Below are positions 1 through 13,156 of a DNA stretch of 64,000 nucleotides, one piece after another; the first letter of the stretch is position 1; every line of letters starts with the position of its first letter. This stretch comes from Paludibacterium denitrificans. Its GTDB lineage: Bacteria; Pseudomonadota; Gammaproteobacteria; Burkholderiales; Chromobacteriaceae. Under the pieces are notes generated by a model. That model was not told where the DNA came from. It did no database searches and saw nothing but the letters and a program-made list of their open reading frames with translations. The stretch spans positions 2,604,001 through 2,668,000 of the forward strand of contig NZ_WLYX01000001.1 in assembly GCF_009707705.1 (NCBI RefSeq). Reading direction: 5' to 3'. Made by a program: the position numbers and the translations under genes.

Positions 1-585
<585 letters not shown>

Positions 586-602
586 TTCCGTCACCAGCCC
601 AA

Positions 603-671
603 AGGTTGGCCGAAAAACAAAACGCCCGCGGCAGCACCATCGGGCGTTTTTTTATGGTGTTCGGCCAACTT
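603..671. repeat. Inverted pair of 12-mer AGGTTGGCCGAA / TTCGGCCAACTT around a terminator
   Basis: An exact AGGTTGGCCGAA lies at 603-614 and its near-exact complement TTCGGCCAACTT at 660-671. They flank the argS terminator and touch the stop codon of the convergent aminopeptidase gene. They belong to the DUS-like repeat family found across the window. Confidence 0.85.
621..653 (+). terminator. Rho-independent terminator after argS
   Basis: Stem AACGCCCG (621-628) pairs with CGGGCGTT (641-648) and is followed by a T run to 653. It lies between two convergent genes. Confidence 0.85.
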
Positions 672-2487
672 CAAGCGCCGTCGCCGATGGCCTTTGTGCT
701 CTCCAGCAGCCAGTCGCGGGCTGCGCCTTGTACGTGTGGCAGCAGCCGTTGCCGTACTTCGGCGTGATAGGCGTTGAGCCAGTCGATTTCATCCGTGCGC
801 AGCAACTCAAACGCAATGCAGCGGGTGTCGATCGGGCACAAGGTCAGGGTTTCAAAGCGCAGAAAATCGCCAAAATCGCTGCGCCCATCTTCCACATTCA
901 AAACCAGGTTCTCGATGCGAATGCCCCAGCGGCCGGGACGGTACAGACCCGGTTCCACCGAGGTGATCATGCCCGGCAGCATGGCCATATCCGGGTTGGG
1001 CTGACTGCGCGAGATGGATTGTGGCCCTTCATGCACGTTGAGAAAGTAGCCGACACCGTGACCGGTACCGTGGCCGTAATCCAGTTGGTGCTGCCAAAGT
1101 GGTGCACGGGCCAGAGCATCCAGCATCGGTGCGAGTGTGCCGCGCGGAAAGCGGGCGCTAGCCGGGCGATATGGCCCTTTAATACCAGCGTGAAATCACG
1201 TTTTTGCTCGGCACTCGGGGTGCCTACTGCCACCACACGGGTAATGTCTGTCGTGCCATTCAGATATTGCCCACCCGAGTCGATCAGTAACAGGCCGTTG
1301 CCACAAATGGAGGCATGGTGTTCCGGCGTGGCACGATAATGGGGCAAGGCGCCATTGGCATTAAAGCAATGGTGGCAAAACTGGGCGAAACAAAGTGCGG
1401 TTGCCGGGCGCGGGCGGCGGTAATCTGTTCGTCGATGGTCAGCTCAGTCATCGGCTCGCGGTTGACCGCCTGACTGAACCAGGCGAAAAACTCACACAAG
1501 GCGGCGCCGTCCTGTTCCATGGCGCGGCGTACCTGTTGCGCCTCAGCTGGCGTTTTGCAGGCTTTGAGTAGTGTGCTGGGATTGCTCGCTTCGATCACTG
1601 GCAAGGTGGCGGGGATGGCTCGTCGCAGGCCCTGCGTGACGCGGCGTGGGTCAAGTAGCAAGCGTTGTCCTGCTGGCAATGCCGCCAGCGCTGCCTTGAT
1701 CTGTTCATATTCGGCCAACACCACGCCATCTTCGGCCAACTTGCCAGCCAGCTCTGCTGGAATCTTGCCAGAACTCACAAACAAGGTTGCCTGTTGTTGG
1801 CCGATCAAGGCGTGCGCGAGGAAGACCGGGTTGTAACTGACATCGGCGCCGCGCAGGTTGAACAGCCAGGCAATGTCATCCAGCGTCGAGATCAGGTGCC
1901 AGTCGGCGTCCGCTTGGCGCATAGTGCGGCGAACCTGTTCCAGCTTGTCGGCGCGGCTTTGCGGGGCAAACGGGCTGACGTGTTCATAGACCGCTGCCGT
2001 CGGGAGCGCGGGGCGCGACGGATTAACCCGCTGCAGTAAATCCAGCTGGCTGTTCAGCGCAATGCCATGCGCGGCCAGCCGGCGTTGCAATGACTCGGCC
2101 AATGCCAGTGACAACACATCGCCATCGACGGCAACCGTTTGCCCGCGCGTGAGGTGGTTCGCCAGCCAATCCAGATGTTCGTCACTGCTGGCGTTAAGCA
2201 CTTTCATCAGGGCGATACCACTGCCAGCCAGCTCTTTTTGTGCCTGTTCCCAATAACGGCTATCGGCCCATAAACCGGCAAAATCCGGGGTCACGATCAG
2301 CATGCCCATGGAGCCGGTAAAACCGGATAGCCATTGTTAAGCTTTTCCAGCGCTCCGGCAGATACTCCGACAAGTGCGGGTCGGACGAGGGCACCAGGCA
2401 GGCATCGACACCCGCTCCTTGCATGGCCAGCCGCAGGGACTGGATGCGTTGTCGGATCAAATCGTGCGGAAGAAAATCGGTAAGCAT
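671..2487 (-). CDS. Aminopeptidase P family (M24B, Xaa-Pro aminopeptidase), with three apparent frame breaks
   Basis: This is a metallopeptidase that removes an N-terminal residue preceding proline. Joined frames give about 600 residues, the length of the long two-creatinase-domain aminopeptidase P. The start [16 protein letters not shown] is at 2487. The catalytic pita-bread domain shows [18 protein letters not shown] (metal Asp pair), [18 protein letters not shown] (His) and TSVEPGLY and RIENL (Glu ligands). Frame changes occur near 2335, 1358 and 1157. At 1358 conservation demands A-G-F-N-A-N, meaning GCCGGC before TTTAATGCC, but four bases are missing. I infer an intact gene with sequence errors. 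It converges on argS, and the phaA terminator lies upstream. Confidence 0.88.
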
Positions 2488-2582
2488 GGCGGGCTAACAA
2501 GTGAGGTGATAGTAATAAGTATTGTGGTAGCCAGCGCCGAGACTGACAAGGATGCGCCAGCGTAGAGGAATAAGCCAAACAA

Positions 2583-2607
2583 AAAACCGGGCACAAGGCC
2601 CGGTTTT
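2583..2607 (-). terminator. Terminator after phaA
   Basis: Perfect stem AAAACCGGGC (2583-2592) with GCCCGGTTTT (2598-2607). On the minus strand it is followed by a T run, so it ends the phaC-phaA transcript. Confidence 0.85.
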
Positions 2608-2629
2608 GATGTGGCTGAATGATCCGCGA

Positions 2630-3853
<1,224 letters not shown>

Positions 3854-3899
3854 TCAAACAAGGGCTCCGGCTATATGACCAGCCGGAGCGGTAAAGCAA

Positions 3900-5671
3900 T
3901 TACTGTAGGCAGGCCACCACCGTCGGCATGGATTTGGCCAGTACATAGGTACCCGGTGCCGGGCAAAGCGGCGGTAGTTCCTTGTTGCCCGTGCTCTTGG
4001 GCGCGGCCACTTTCTTGCCGGATTGCGGTGCCAACCGGGCATCCCAGTCTTTCCACCAGCTGCCGGGACGGCTTTCGGCTTTTTCAAACCAGATTTCCGG
4101 ATCATCCTGCAGCTCTTCGTTGACCCAGTAGTTACGTTTGTCCTTGGTAACTGGGTTGATCGAGAAGTTCGATATGACCAGAAGCACCCAGTACATAGCG
4201 GATGGACGGCGCGCCTGTCAGGTATTTTATGCCGGAATAGACTGTTTTCCACGGAACAATGTGATCTTCACGTGCCGCGAACAAATACATCGGCACATCC
4301 AGCTTGGAAATATCGATGGATACGCCGCACAAATTCAGGGCGCCCGGCCGGATCAACGAGTTGTTCTGGTAGAACTCGCGCAGGAAGAAGGTGTGCATCG
4401 GCAACGGCAGATCGACCGAGTCGTTGTTCCAGTACAGCAGGTCAAACGGTGGCGGAGTTTTGCCCATCAGGTAGTTGTTGACCACGTAGTTCCAGATCAG
4501 ATCGTTGGCGCGCAGGCTGGCAAACGTACGGCCAATTTCGCGGCCGCTGACGATGCCGCCGTTGGCGATCTTGGCTTCCCGCGCTTCCAGCAGGCGATCA
4601 TCGATAAACACCTTGACTTCACCGGGTTGGCGTGGTCGATCATCGAGGTCATCAGCGTGGCGGAATCAAACCATTTCAGTCCGCGAGCCTGCATCACGCA
4701 CATGGCTGTGGTCAGAATGACGCCGCCAATGCAGAACGCCAGCACGTTCATGGTGGGCTGTTTGGTGATCTTGCGTACCGCTTCGGCGGCTGCAATCACG
4801 CCTTTTTCGATATAGGTTTCCCGGGTGAACTGCTTCATTTCCGGTACGGCTGAACGCCAGCTGACCAGAAATACCTTGTAACCCTGAGCGACAAAGTGGC
4901 GCACCATTGAGTTATCCGGTTGCAGGTCCATCAGGTAATACTTGTTGACGCACGGCGGTACGATCAGCAGCGGTTTTTCATAGACTTGCTCGGTGGTCGG
5001 CGTGTATTGAATCAGCTCCAGCAGTTCGTTGCGGAATACCACTTCGCCCGGGGTGGTGGCGATATTCTTGCCGATTTCAAATTTGCTTTCGTCCGACATG
5101 GAGATGTGGCCTTTTTGCACATCGTCCATCATGTTCTTCATGCCCTCGACCAAGCTCTCGCCCTTGGTTTCAATGGCGCGCTTGATGACTTCCGGGTTGG
5201 TCAGCATGAAATTGGTGGGGGACATGGCGTCCAGATACTGGCGGGTGGCAAAGGCTAGCCGTTCTTTCGATTCGCCTTGTAGTTGCGCCTGATCCACCAG
5301 CTCGGTCATCCACTTCGAGGTTTGCAGGTAGCTTTGTTTCAGGAAGCTGTAGAACGGGTTTTCGTTCCATTCCGGGGCGGCAAAGCGTCGGTCGTTGACC
5401 GGCGCAGCTTCCGGTTCCGGCTCTTTTTCTGCCCCAAAAACTGCATCCACAGGTTCATCTGCTGCTGGTACAGATTGCTTTGCATCGCCACAAACTGGTT
5501 GGCGCCGTTCAGCATCTGCGACCAGGCGTCCGTCATCGGGTTGGCCGGAACACCATTGTTGGCAGGCAATCCACCGGTAAACGTATTGACGAATTGCTGC
5601 ATCCACTTCTGATTGGTCTCGGAGAGATTGGAAAAGAAGTTTTCCAGAGAGGCGTTGGTGTCTTGGGTCAA
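3900..5671 (-). CDS. phaC: Class I poly(3-hydroxyalkanoate) synthase, with apparent frame breaks
   Basis: This is polymerase of polyhydroxyalkanoate granules, about 590 residues. A TTG start at 5671 ([13 protein letters not shown]) follows a clear AAGGAGA. The N-terminal helical domain contains [13 protein letters not shown]. The catalytic cysteine sits in the lipase-like box [10 protein letters not shown], the aspartate in REDHIVPW and the histidine in GASGHI. Frame changes occur near 5420, near 4620 (NPGEVKVF needs CCAGG but reads CCGG) and near 4170 (GHIAGVINPV needs GCCGGC). The short tail MPTVVACLQ after the usual class I ending is unusual and may be real. With phaA it forms a phaCA operon; no phasin or phaB is in the window. 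Confidence 0.92.
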
Positions 5672-5973
5672 GGTGATCTCCTTAACGTGCAGTGATGTGT
5701 GGTGGATTATGCTTGCCAGACCCGGTTGCCTGAGATCAGCCACGATGAGCTTGGCGTATGCAACAGACTGTAACAGGTCTGTATGACATTTTCACGGGGG
5801 TGTGTGTTCCGCAGCAAAATAATATGTGACAGCGTTCTGGTGCTTGGGGTGGCTTGGCACGCCATGATCATGTGCGGCCTTATAGTGAATCCAGTCGGGC
5901 GACCAAGGTGTGCGCTCGTAAGCGCTGGGGACATCTGCAATAATCGCTCTCCCGGTAATTAGGAGGCAAGACG
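5672..5973. promoter_or_regulatory. Divergent intergenic region between phaC and the FAH hydrolase
   Basis: These 302 bases separate divergent genes and must hold both promoters. I see one imperfect dyad, ACAGAC (5763-5768) and GTCTGT (5777-5782), and a strong Shine-Dalgarno for each gene. No confident -10/-35 pair was picked. The dyad is a candidate operator only. Confidence 0.35.
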
Positions 5974-6626
5974 ATGGCTGAGGTAAAACTGGAGGGCGTG
6001 GACGTCCGTGTGGGCAATATCTTTTGCATCGGGCGCAATTACGCCGCACACGCGGCGGAGCTTGGCAATCAGGTGGAGCAAGAGCCGCTGGTGTTTCTGA
6101 AACCTACCTCGGCGTTGCTGATGACGGGGCAGCCGATCCATTTGCCTGATTACTCGTCGGACGTGCATCACGAATGTGAAATGGTGCTGCTGGTGGGCAA
6201 GGGCGGGGTTGATATCCCTGCCGATCAGGCCTTGTCACATCTTGCTTAGCTACGGGATCGGTCTGGACCTTACGGCGCGAGATGTGCAGTCGGTGCTGAA
6301 GCAGAAGGGCTTGCCATGGACCAAGGGCAAAGGTTTCCGTGGCGCGGCCTGTGTGTCGGACTTTGTTGCGGCAGAGAAAATCACCGATCCGCAACAGCTG
6401 TCATTCTCGCTTACGGTCAATGGCCAAGCGCGCCGGTGCAGGTAACACTGCGCTGATGCTGTTCCCGGTGGCTACCCAGATCAGTTACCTGTCGCACGTG
6501 TATGGCCTGTCGGCGGGCGATTTGATTTACACCGGCACTCCGGCCGGTGTGGCGGCGATGCATTCTGGCGATGTGCTGGAGTTGTCGCTGGCCGACCTCG
6601 TCAGCGCGCGCTGGGAGGTGGCCTGA
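5974..6626 (+). CDS. Fumarylacetoacetate hydrolase family protein (YcgM-like), with two apparent frame breaks
   Basis: About 217 residues after joining frames, matching the single-domain FAH family (acylpyruvate or oxaloacetate hydrolysis or decarboxylation; the substrate cannot be told). Family landmarks are IFCIGRNYAAHAAEL, VFLKPTSALL, HHECEMVLLVG (metal Glu), GYGIGLDLTARDVQ and GDLIYTGTPAGV. Breaks occur at about 6243 (SHLAGYGIG demands GCCGGC, text has GCTTAGC) and about 6435. The stop overlaps the next start in TGATG, so it is translationally coupled to hslR. Confidence 0.88.
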
Positions 6627-7036
6627 TGTCTCAGCCCATGTTGGCCGAAGAAGGGGATGACAAGGTTCGGCTCGACAAATGGTTGTGGGCGGCCCGCTTC
6701 TTCAAGACGCGCCAGTTGGCGCATGAAGCGTTGGAGCTTGGTCGGGTGACGGTAAATGGCGATCGGGTAAAGGCCTCGCGCATGATCAAACCGGGTGATC
6801 GTCTGCTGCTGCGCATCAATCAGCTCGAATACCATGTGCAAGTGCTGGCATTGGCCACCCAGCGTCGTCCGGCGCGGGAAGCGCAATGCCTGTATCACGA
6901 GGATGAGGCGTCGATACAGGCGCGCGAGCAGCGTCAGGCCTTGCTGAAGGCCGAGCATGCCAGCTTTCCGCATGGCGATGGCCGTCCGACGAAAAAGGCG
7001 CGCCGCGAAATCTCCCGTTTCAAGGACTCGTACTAG
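6626..7036 (+). CDS. hslR: Heat shock protein 15 homologue, S4-domain RNA-binding protein
   Basis: 136 residues. The S4 RNA-binding domain is at residues 10-70 (VRLDKWLWAARFFKTR, LELGRVTVNGDRVKASRMIKPGD), followed by a basic C-terminal tail rich in Arg and Lys. Hsp15 binds 50S subunits that carry a stalled peptidyl-tRNA and helps recycle them. Length and tail match Hsp15 and not the longer pseudouridine synthases that share the S4 domain. It overlaps the preceding hydrolase gene by one base. No frame break. Confidence 0.88.
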   Translation: MSQPMLAEEGDDKVRLDKWLWAARFFKTRQLAHEALELGRVTVNGDRVKASRMIKPGDRLLLRINQLEYHVQVLALATQRRPAREAQCLYHEDEASIQAREQRQALLKAEHASFPHGDGRPTKKARREISRFKDSY

Positions 7037-7044
7037 CGGTGGCA

Positions 7045-7056
7045 AGGTTGGCCGAA
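7045..7056 (+). repeat. Exact DUS-like 12-mer AGGTTGGCCGAA, intergenic
   Basis: It lies nine bases after the hslR stop, in non-coding sequence. It is one of 14 exact copies. Confidence 0.85.
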
Positions 7057-7099
7057 AGCCCGGCGAGCATGTTAAAGCTTACCAGTAACGGCAACACTG

Positions 7100-8233
7100 A
7101 TGCCGTTTGCGCTGTTTTACTTCTGCTATTTTGCGTTTCAGGGCGTGTTCAATCCGTTCTGGGGTTTGTATTTGCAGTCGTTGTCATTCACGCCGTGGCA
7201 GATTTCGGTGCTGGTGGCGCTATCCACCTTGGCGCGTATTGTGGCGCCGGGGTTTTGGGGCTGGCTGGCTGATCGTCAGCAGCGGCGGCGGCCCATTGTC
7301 ATTGCGACATCGCTGGCGGCGGCCGCCATCTTTGCCTTGGTTGGCCAGTTGCATTCCTTCGCCGGAGTGTTTGTCACGCTGGCTCTGGCGTTGTTCTTCT
7401 GGGCAGCGTCCTTGCCGCTGGTGGAGGCCAGTACCGCCCGGCTGACGCGCGCCCAGCCGGGCCGTTATAGCCGGGTGCGGGTGTGGGGCTCCATCGGTTT
7501 TGTCGTTGCTGCCACGCTGGGAGGTTATGCGCTGGAGTGGCTGTCGCTGGCCTGTCTGCCGTGGCTGGCGTTGGGCGGCTTGATGGTGGTGGCGCTGGTC
7601 GCCTTCAAACTGCCCGAGGTCGCCTGTCACAGTGCCGCAGACGAGGCGGCTTCCATCTGGCTCACCCTGCGTCAGCCCAAGGTGCTTGCCCTGTTTGGCT
7701 GTTGCTTCCTCATGGCGTTTGCCCATGGCCCGTATTACACCTTCTACTCTATCGGCCTGAAGGACGCTGGCTATGGGAAAAGCCTGATCGGCCTGCTGTG
7801 GTCATGTGGCGTGGTCAGCGAGATCCTGATTTTCCTCGCCATGCCGCGCATCATGGGGAAACTGTCGCTGGAACGGCTGATGCAGCTATCGTTGCTAGCG
7901 GCCGTGTTGCGTTTTGGCCTGATTGCCGGTTGGGTCGGCATCCCGCTGGTGGCATTTGGGGCGCAGACGCTGCATGCCCTGACTTTTGCCTTGCATCATG
8001 CTGCTTCGATCGGTTTGATTCATCGGATGTTTGCACCACAGCATCATGGCCGGGCGCAGGGGCTGTATATCATTGCTTCGTTCGGTTTGGGTGGCAGCGG
8101 TGGTGGGCTGCTGGCTGGGTTACTGTGGCCGCAAGGTGGTGTCTGCGCGACATTTGCTCTGTCGGCGCTGGTGGCTCTGTTGGGGGTGCTGGTCAGCCTG
8201 AAATGGCTGTCGCCCAGCCGTGAAAGTCACTAA
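7100..8233 (+). CDS. MFS transporter, phenylpropionate permease (HcaT)-like
   Basis: 377 residues with about 12 hydrophobic helices; inner membrane. The N-terminus (FALFYFCYFAFQGVFNPFWG, FTPWQISVLVALSTLARIVAPGFWGWLADR) matches the MFS_1-like/HcaT branch, whose loop 2-3 signature here is GWLADRQQRRRP. The substrate is unknown. The ATG at 7100 is the first plausible start after an in-frame stop at 7073. No frame break. A nucleoside:H+ symporter-type function is the main alternative. Confidence 0.82.
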   Translation: MPFALFYFCYFAFQGVFNPFWGLYLQSLSFTPWQISVLVALSTLARIVAPGFWGWLADRQQRRRPIVIATSLAAAAIFALVGQLHSFAGVFVTLALALFFWAASLPLVEASTARLTRAQPGRYSRVRVWGSIGFVVAATLGGYALEWLSLACLPWLALGGLMVVALVAFKLPEVACHSAADEAASIWLTLRQPKVLALFGCCFLMAFAHGPYYTFYSIGLKDAGYGKSLIGLLWSCGVVSEILIFLAMPRIMGKLSLERLMQLSLLAAVLRFGLIAGWVGIPLVAFGAQTLHALTFALHHAASIGLIHRMFAPQHHGRAQGLYIIASFGLGGSGGGLLAGLLWPQGGVCATFALSALVALLGVLVSLKWLSPSRESH

Positions 8234-8236
8234 ATC

Positions 8237-8272
8237 GGACAGCCTGTCCAAAATATTGGACAAACCGTCCAA
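8237..8272. promoter_or_regulatory. Two adjacent palindromes upstream of leuC
   Basis: GGACAGCCTGTCC (8237-8249) and TTGGACAAACCGTCCAA (8256-8272) are consecutive dyads sharing the half-site GGAC/GTCC. They lie about 200 bases before leuC, just after the MFS stop. The shared half-site and close spacing suggest a dimeric regulator. The rest of the 242-base gap holds no clear gene. Confidence 0.45.
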
Positions 8273-8475
8273 GCTGTCGTAAGCCTTGTATGACGCGGGT
8301 TTGCCGTTTTTTCGGGCGAGATTTGGCGCTCGGCCAAACCAGACTTGTAACAAGGTTAGACACTATGACAGAATGACTTCATCCACGGACCGCAACAGCT
8401 GGTCGAGCCCGCTTGCCGGGGCGGCTGGCCTTGCTGTCCTCTTCGTATTTCGAGACTCAGAAAAGACAAAGAGAC

Positions 8476-9882
8476 ATGACGGCGCAGACCCTGTATGACA
8501 AGCTGTGGGAAAGCCATGTGGTACGCGAGGAAGCCGATGGTACGGTACTCCTCTACATCGATCGCCATTTGGTCCATGAAGTTACCAGCCCGCAGGCTTT
8601 TGAAGGCCTGAAACTGGCTAATCGTTCACTGTGGCGCAAGGATTCCATCGTCTCCACGGCGGACCACAACACCCCGACCGACCATTGGGACGAAGGCATC
8701 AAAGACCCGATTTCCCGTCAGCAGGTTGAAACACTGGATGCCAACATCAAGGCATTTGGCGCACTGGCTTACTTCCCGTTCAAGGACAAAGGGCAGGGGA
8801 TTGTGCATGTGATGGGCCCGGAGCAGGGCGCGACGCTGCCCGGCATGACCGTGGTGTGTGGGGACAGCCACACCTCCACGCATGGCGCCTTCGGTGCGCT
8901 GGCTCATGGGATTGGCACCTCCGAAGTGGAACACGTCATGGCAACGCAGTGTCTGGTTGCCAAGAAGTCCAAGAACATGCTGGTCAAGGTTGAAGGCGTG
9001 CTGGGCAAGGGCGTAACCGCCAAGGATGTGGCTTTGGCCATCATCGGCAAGATCGGCACCGCCGGTGGTACCGGTTATGCCATCGAATTTGGCGGTTCCG
9101 CCATCCGTAGCCTGTCGGTCGAAGGCCGCATGACCTTGTGCAACATGGCCATTGAAGCCGGTGCCCGTTCCGGCATGGTCGCCGTCGATGAAAAAACCAT
9201 CGAGTATGTCAAAGGCCGTCCGTTTGCCCCCAAGGGCGTAGACTGGGATCAGGCCGTGGCGTACTGGAATACGCTGCATTCCGACGAAGGCGCCCAGTTC
9301 GACGCGGTGGTTGAACTTGCCGCCGAGGCGATCAAGCCGCAAGTTACCCGGGGTACCTCGCCGGAAATGGTGCTGGATATTGATGGTTGCGTGCCGGATC
9401 CGGCCAAGGTGTCCGACCCGGTGAAAAAGGCCGGTATCGAACGCGCCTTGTCGTACATGGGCTTGCAGGCCAATACGCCGATCAATCAGATTGCGGTGGA
9501 TGTGGTATTCATCGGCTCCTGTACCAATTCGCGCATTGAAGATTTGCGTGAAGCGGCCACGGTTGCCCGCGGTCGTCAGAAGGCTGCCAACGTCAAGCAG
9601 GTGCTGGTGGTGCCGGGTTCTGGTCTGGTCAAGGCACAAGCCGAGGCCGAAGGTCTGGACAAGGTGTTTATCGCCGCTGGTTTTGAATGGCGCGAACCGG
9701 GCTGTTCCATGTGTCTGGCGATGAACGCCGACCGTCTCAATCCGGGCGAGCGCTGCGCTTCCACCTCCAACCGCAACTTTGAGGGCCGTCAAGGCCAAGG
9801 CGGGCGTACCCATCTGGTCAGCCCGGCGATGGCTGCTGCGGCCGCAGTGACCGGCCACTTCGTCGATGTGCGTTCACTCTGA
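8476..9882 (+). CDS. leuC: 3-isopropylmalate dehydratase large subunit
   Basis: 468 residues, full length and unbroken. With LeuD it isomerises 2-isopropylmalate to 3-isopropylmalate in leucine synthesis. It begins [16 protein letters not shown]. It contains [29 protein letters not shown] and the 4Fe-4S cysteines in [13 protein letters not shown] and [10 protein letters not shown] chose the ATG at 8476 because it matches the family start; an upstream in-frame start at 8413 would add non-conserved residues. It is followed by a tiny lipoprotein gene and leuD in one operon. Confidence 0.96.
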   Translation: MTAQTLYDKLWESHVVREEADGTVLLYIDRHLVHEVTSPQAFEGLKLANRSLWRKDSIVSTADHNTPTDHWDEGIKDPISRQQVETLDANIKAFGALAYFPFKDKGQGIVHVMGPEQGATLPGMTVVCGDSHTSTHGAFGALAHGIGTSEVEHVMATQCLVAKKSKNMLVKVEGVLGKGVTAKDVALAIIGKIGTAGGTGYAIEFGGSAIRSLSVEGRMTLCNMAIEAGARSGMVAVDEKTIEYVKGRPFAPKGVDWDQAVAYWNTLHSDEGAQFDAVVELAAEAIKPQVTRGTSPEMVLDIDGCVPDPAKVSDPVKKAGIERALSYMGLQANTPINQIAVDVVFIGSCTNSRIEDLREAATVARGRQKAANVKQVLVVPGSGLVKAQAEAEGLDKVFIAAGFEWREPGCSMCLAMNADRLNPGERCASTSNRNFEGRQGQGGRTHLVSPAMAAAAAVTGHFVDVRSL

Positions 9883-9892
9883 GGACGTGACG

Positions 9893-10015
9893 ATGAAACT
9901 GAAACTACTGGTCGTGCTGGCAGCCGGTCTGCTGCTGGCAGGGTGTAACACAGTATCGGGCGTTGGCAAGGACATCCGCAGCGCAGGTTCGGCTATCGAA
10001 AGAGCGGCAAAATGA
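9893..10015 (+). CDS. Entericidin-family small lipoprotein
   Basis: 40 residues: a lipoprotein signal peptide [17 protein letters not shown] followed by the lipobox cysteine (LLAGC) and a short amphipathic tail ending IERAAK. The length and the [12 protein letters not shown] tail match the entericidin A/B family of cell-envelope lipoproteins. It starts 10 bases after leuC and its stop overlaps the leuD ATG (ATGA), so it is translationally coupled to leucine synthesis. It was identified by direct translation, being below usual gene-calling length. Confidence 0.85.
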   Translation: MKLKLLVVLAAGLLLAGCNTVSGVGKDIRSAGSAIERAAK

Positions 10016-10650
10016 AAGCATTTACAACACTTGACGGGCTGGTGTGCCCGCTGGATCGCGCCAATGTGGATACTGACGCGATTATTCCCAAGCAGTTTTT
10101 GAAATCCATCAAGCGTTCCGGCTTTGGCCCGAACCTGTTTGATGAATGGCGTTATCTCGACCACGGCGAGCCGGGCATGGATAACAGCAAGCGCCCGCTC
10201 AACCCGGATTTCGTGCTGAATTTCCCGCGCTATCGTGGTGCTCAGGTGCTGCTGGCGCGCGAAAACTTCGGCTGCGGGTCCAGCCGTGAACATGCGCCGT
10301 GGGCGCTGGAAGATTACGGCTTCCGCGTGGTGATTGCCCCCAGCTTTGCCGACATTTTCTTCAATAACTGCTTCAAGAACGGCGTCGTGCCCATCGTGCA
10401 GCCGGTGGAGGTCGTGGATCAGTTGTTTGCCGAATGTCAGGCCAACGAAGGCTATCGCCTGACGGTTGATCTGGCGGCACAAACCGTGACCACGCCGTCC
10501 GGCGCGAGCTTCGGCTTTGACATTACCGCGCACCGCAAGCATTGTCTGCTTAACGGGCTGGATGAAATCGGCCTGACCTTGCAGCATGCTGACGAAATCA
10601 AGGCGTTTGAAGCCAAGCGTCGCCAGCAACAGCCTTGGCTGTTTGCCTGA
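10012..10650 (+). CDS. leuD: 3-isopropylmalate dehydratase small subunit
   Basis: 212 residues, standard length, unbroken. This swivelling domain partners with LeuC. Family signatures are [38 protein letters not shown] and the [13 protein letters not shown] segment. The ATG at 10012 overlaps the entericidin stop codon. A DUS-like 12-mer follows 20 bases after the stop. Confidence 0.96.
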   Translation: MKAFTTLDGLVCPLDRANVDTDAIIPKQFLKSIKRSGFGPNLFDEWRYLDHGEPGMDNSKRPLNPDFVLNFPRYRGAQVLLARENFGCGSSREHAPWALEDYGFRVVIAPSFADIFFNNCFKNGVVPIVQPVEVVDQLFAECQANEGYRLTVDLAAQTVTTPSGASFGFDITAHRKHCLLNGLDEIGLTLQHADEIKAFEAKRRQQQPWLFA

Positions 10651-10670
10651 GTCGCACCACTATTGCCTCA

Positions 10671-10682
10671 AGGTTGGCCGAA
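10671..10682 (+). repeat. Exact DUS-like 12-mer AGGTTGGCCGAA between leuD and leuB
   Basis: An exact copy in the 100-base leuD-leuB spacer, outside any coding frame. Confidence 0.85.
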
Positions 10683-10738
10683 AGGCCAGCTAACGGAAGC
10701 GGCGTAGCCAACGGCTCGCCGTTTCTTGCTGAATCTGA

Positions 10739-11816
<1,078 letters not shown>

Positions 11817-11892
11817 TCATGCCCACAACAGGGCTTTAGGGTCATCCCTCTTGCCCGTGGCAGGTTCTGCCCGCACAATCCAAAAAAATAAC

Positions 11893-11921
11893 TGGCCCGT
11901 CCTGTCAAACAGTACGGGCCA
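11893..11921. other. Hairpin in the leuB-asd spacer
   Basis: TGGCCCGT (11893-11900) pairs with ACGGGCCA (11914-11921). An A7 run precedes it, so it resembles a terminator only when read on the minus strand. On the plus strand, the direction of both neighbouring genes, it lacks a T run and may be an attenuating or mRNA-stabilising stem before asd. Confidence 0.4.
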
Positions 11922-11955
11922 CAACTGACTTTAAAGAGACCATCAGGAGATTCCC

Positions 11956-13068
11956 GTGAGAGTAGGCTTTGTAGGCTGGCGTGGCATGGTTGGTTCCGTG
12001 CTCATGCAACGCATGCGTGAAGAAAACGATTTTGCCGTCATCGACGAACCGGTGTTTTTCACCACCTCCAACGTCGGCGGCAAGGCTCCGGATATCGGCC
12101 GCGAGTTGCCGCCGCTGAAAGACGCCAAGAGCATTGATGAACTCAAGGCCATGGACGCCATCGTCACCTGTCAGGGCGGCGACTATACCAGCGAGATTTT
12201 CCCCAAGCTGCGGGCCGCTGGCTGGAATGGCTACTGGATTGATGCCGCCTCCACGCTGCGCATGGACGACAAGGCCATCATCATCCTGGACCCGGTCAAC
12301 AAGAACGTCATCGAAGATGGTCTGGCGCGTGGCGTAAAAGACTACATCGGTGGTAACTGTACCGTATCGCTGATGTTGATGGCGTTGGGTGGCCTGTTCC
12401 AGAACGATCTGGTGGAATGGGTAACCTCGATGACCTATCAGGCTGCCTCTGGTGCTGGCGCACAAAACATGCGCGAGCTGCTCACCAGCATGGGCGCGAT
12501 CAACGCTCAGGTTTCCGGTTTGCTGGCCGATCCGGCGTCGGCAATTCTTGATATCGACCGCAAGGTTTCCGATTTCCTGCGTTCCGATGCTTACCCAAGC
12601 CAGAACTTTGGCGTGCCGCTGGTTAAACAGCCTGATTCCGTGGATCGACAAAGACCGGGTAATGGTCAATCCAAGGAAGAATGGAAGGGCGGCGTCGAAA
12701 CCAACAAGATTCTCGGTCGTTCGGCCAACCCTATCCCGGTGGATGGTTTGTGCGTGCGCGTCGGCTCGATGCGTTGCCACAGCCGGGCGCTGACCATCAA
12801 GCTGAAGAAAGATGTTCCGCTGGATGAAATCGAAGCCATGCTGGCTGCTGCCAACCCGTGGGCCAAGGTTATCCCGAACGAACGCGATGCCTCGATGAAA
12901 GAACTGACACCGGCCGCCATTACCGGTACGCTGACCACACCGGTCGGCCGCCTGCGCAAGCTGGCCATGGGTGGCGAATACCTGTCTGCCTTCACCGTGG
13001 GCGATCAGCTGCTGTGGGGTGCGGCCGAACCGTTGCGCCGTATGTTGCGCATTCTGATTGAGCGTTAA
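11956..13068 (+). CDS. asd: Aspartate-semialdehyde dehydrogenase, with two apparent frame breaks
   Basis: 370 residues. It reduces aspartyl phosphate to the semialdehyde, the branch point to lysine, threonine, methionine and diaminopimelate. A GTG start at 11956 ([16 protein letters not shown]) follows TCAGGAGA. The catalytic cysteine is in [15 protein letters not shown]. Frame is lost at about 12624, where [16 protein letters not shown] demands GCCGGC but the text has GTTAAAC. It is regained at about 12655, where an expected CCTGGG reads CCGGG. The two shifts compensate, which is more easily explained by base errors than by mutation. The long E. coli-type ASADH is indicated. Confidence 0.93.
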   Translation: MRVGFVGWRGMVGSVLMQRMREENDFAVIDEPVFFTTSNVGGKAPDIGRELPPLKDAKSIDELKAMDAIVTCQGGDYTSEIFPKLRAAGWNGYWIDAASTLRMDDKAIIILDPVNKNVIEDGLARGVKDYIGGNCTVSLMLMALGGLFQNDLVEWVTSMTYQAASGAGAQNMRELLTSMGAINAQVSGLLADPASAILDIDRKVSDFLRSDAYPSQNFGVPLVKQPDSVDRQRPGNGQSKEEWKGGVETNKILGRSANPIPVDGLCVRVGSMRCHSRALTIKLKKDVPLDEIEAMLAAANPWAKVIPNERDASMKELTPAAITGTLTTPVGRLRKLAMGGEYLSAFTVGDQLLWGAAEPLRRMLRILIER

Positions 13069-13115
13069 AATAGCGCTCAACCCTTTAATCGGTCCCGTAC
13101 CGGATTGCATGTTAC

Positions 13116-13143
13116 GAAAGGGCGCTCAGGCGCCCTTTCTTTT
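13116..13143 (+). terminator. Terminator after asd
   Basis: GAAAGGGCG (13116-13124) pairs with CGCCCTTTC (13131-13139), followed by TTTT. It sits 48 bases after the asd stop. Confidence 0.85.
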
Positions 13144-13156
13144 GTCAGGATTTAAA

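Noticed and set aside
728..1339. 203-codon plus-strand frame over the aminopeptidase gene
   Set aside because: Shadow of the minus-strand gene; no conserved features.
8286..8498. Leader peptide for leuC attenuation
   Set aside because: The frame has no run of Leu codons and no terminator/antiterminator stems were seen.
8626..9858. 410-codon minus-strand frame across leuC
   Set aside because: Antisense shadow of intact leuC, caused by GC-rich codon usage.
11905..13110. 401-codon minus-strand frame across asd
   Set aside because: Antisense shadow; the plus strand encodes asd with its catalytic motif.
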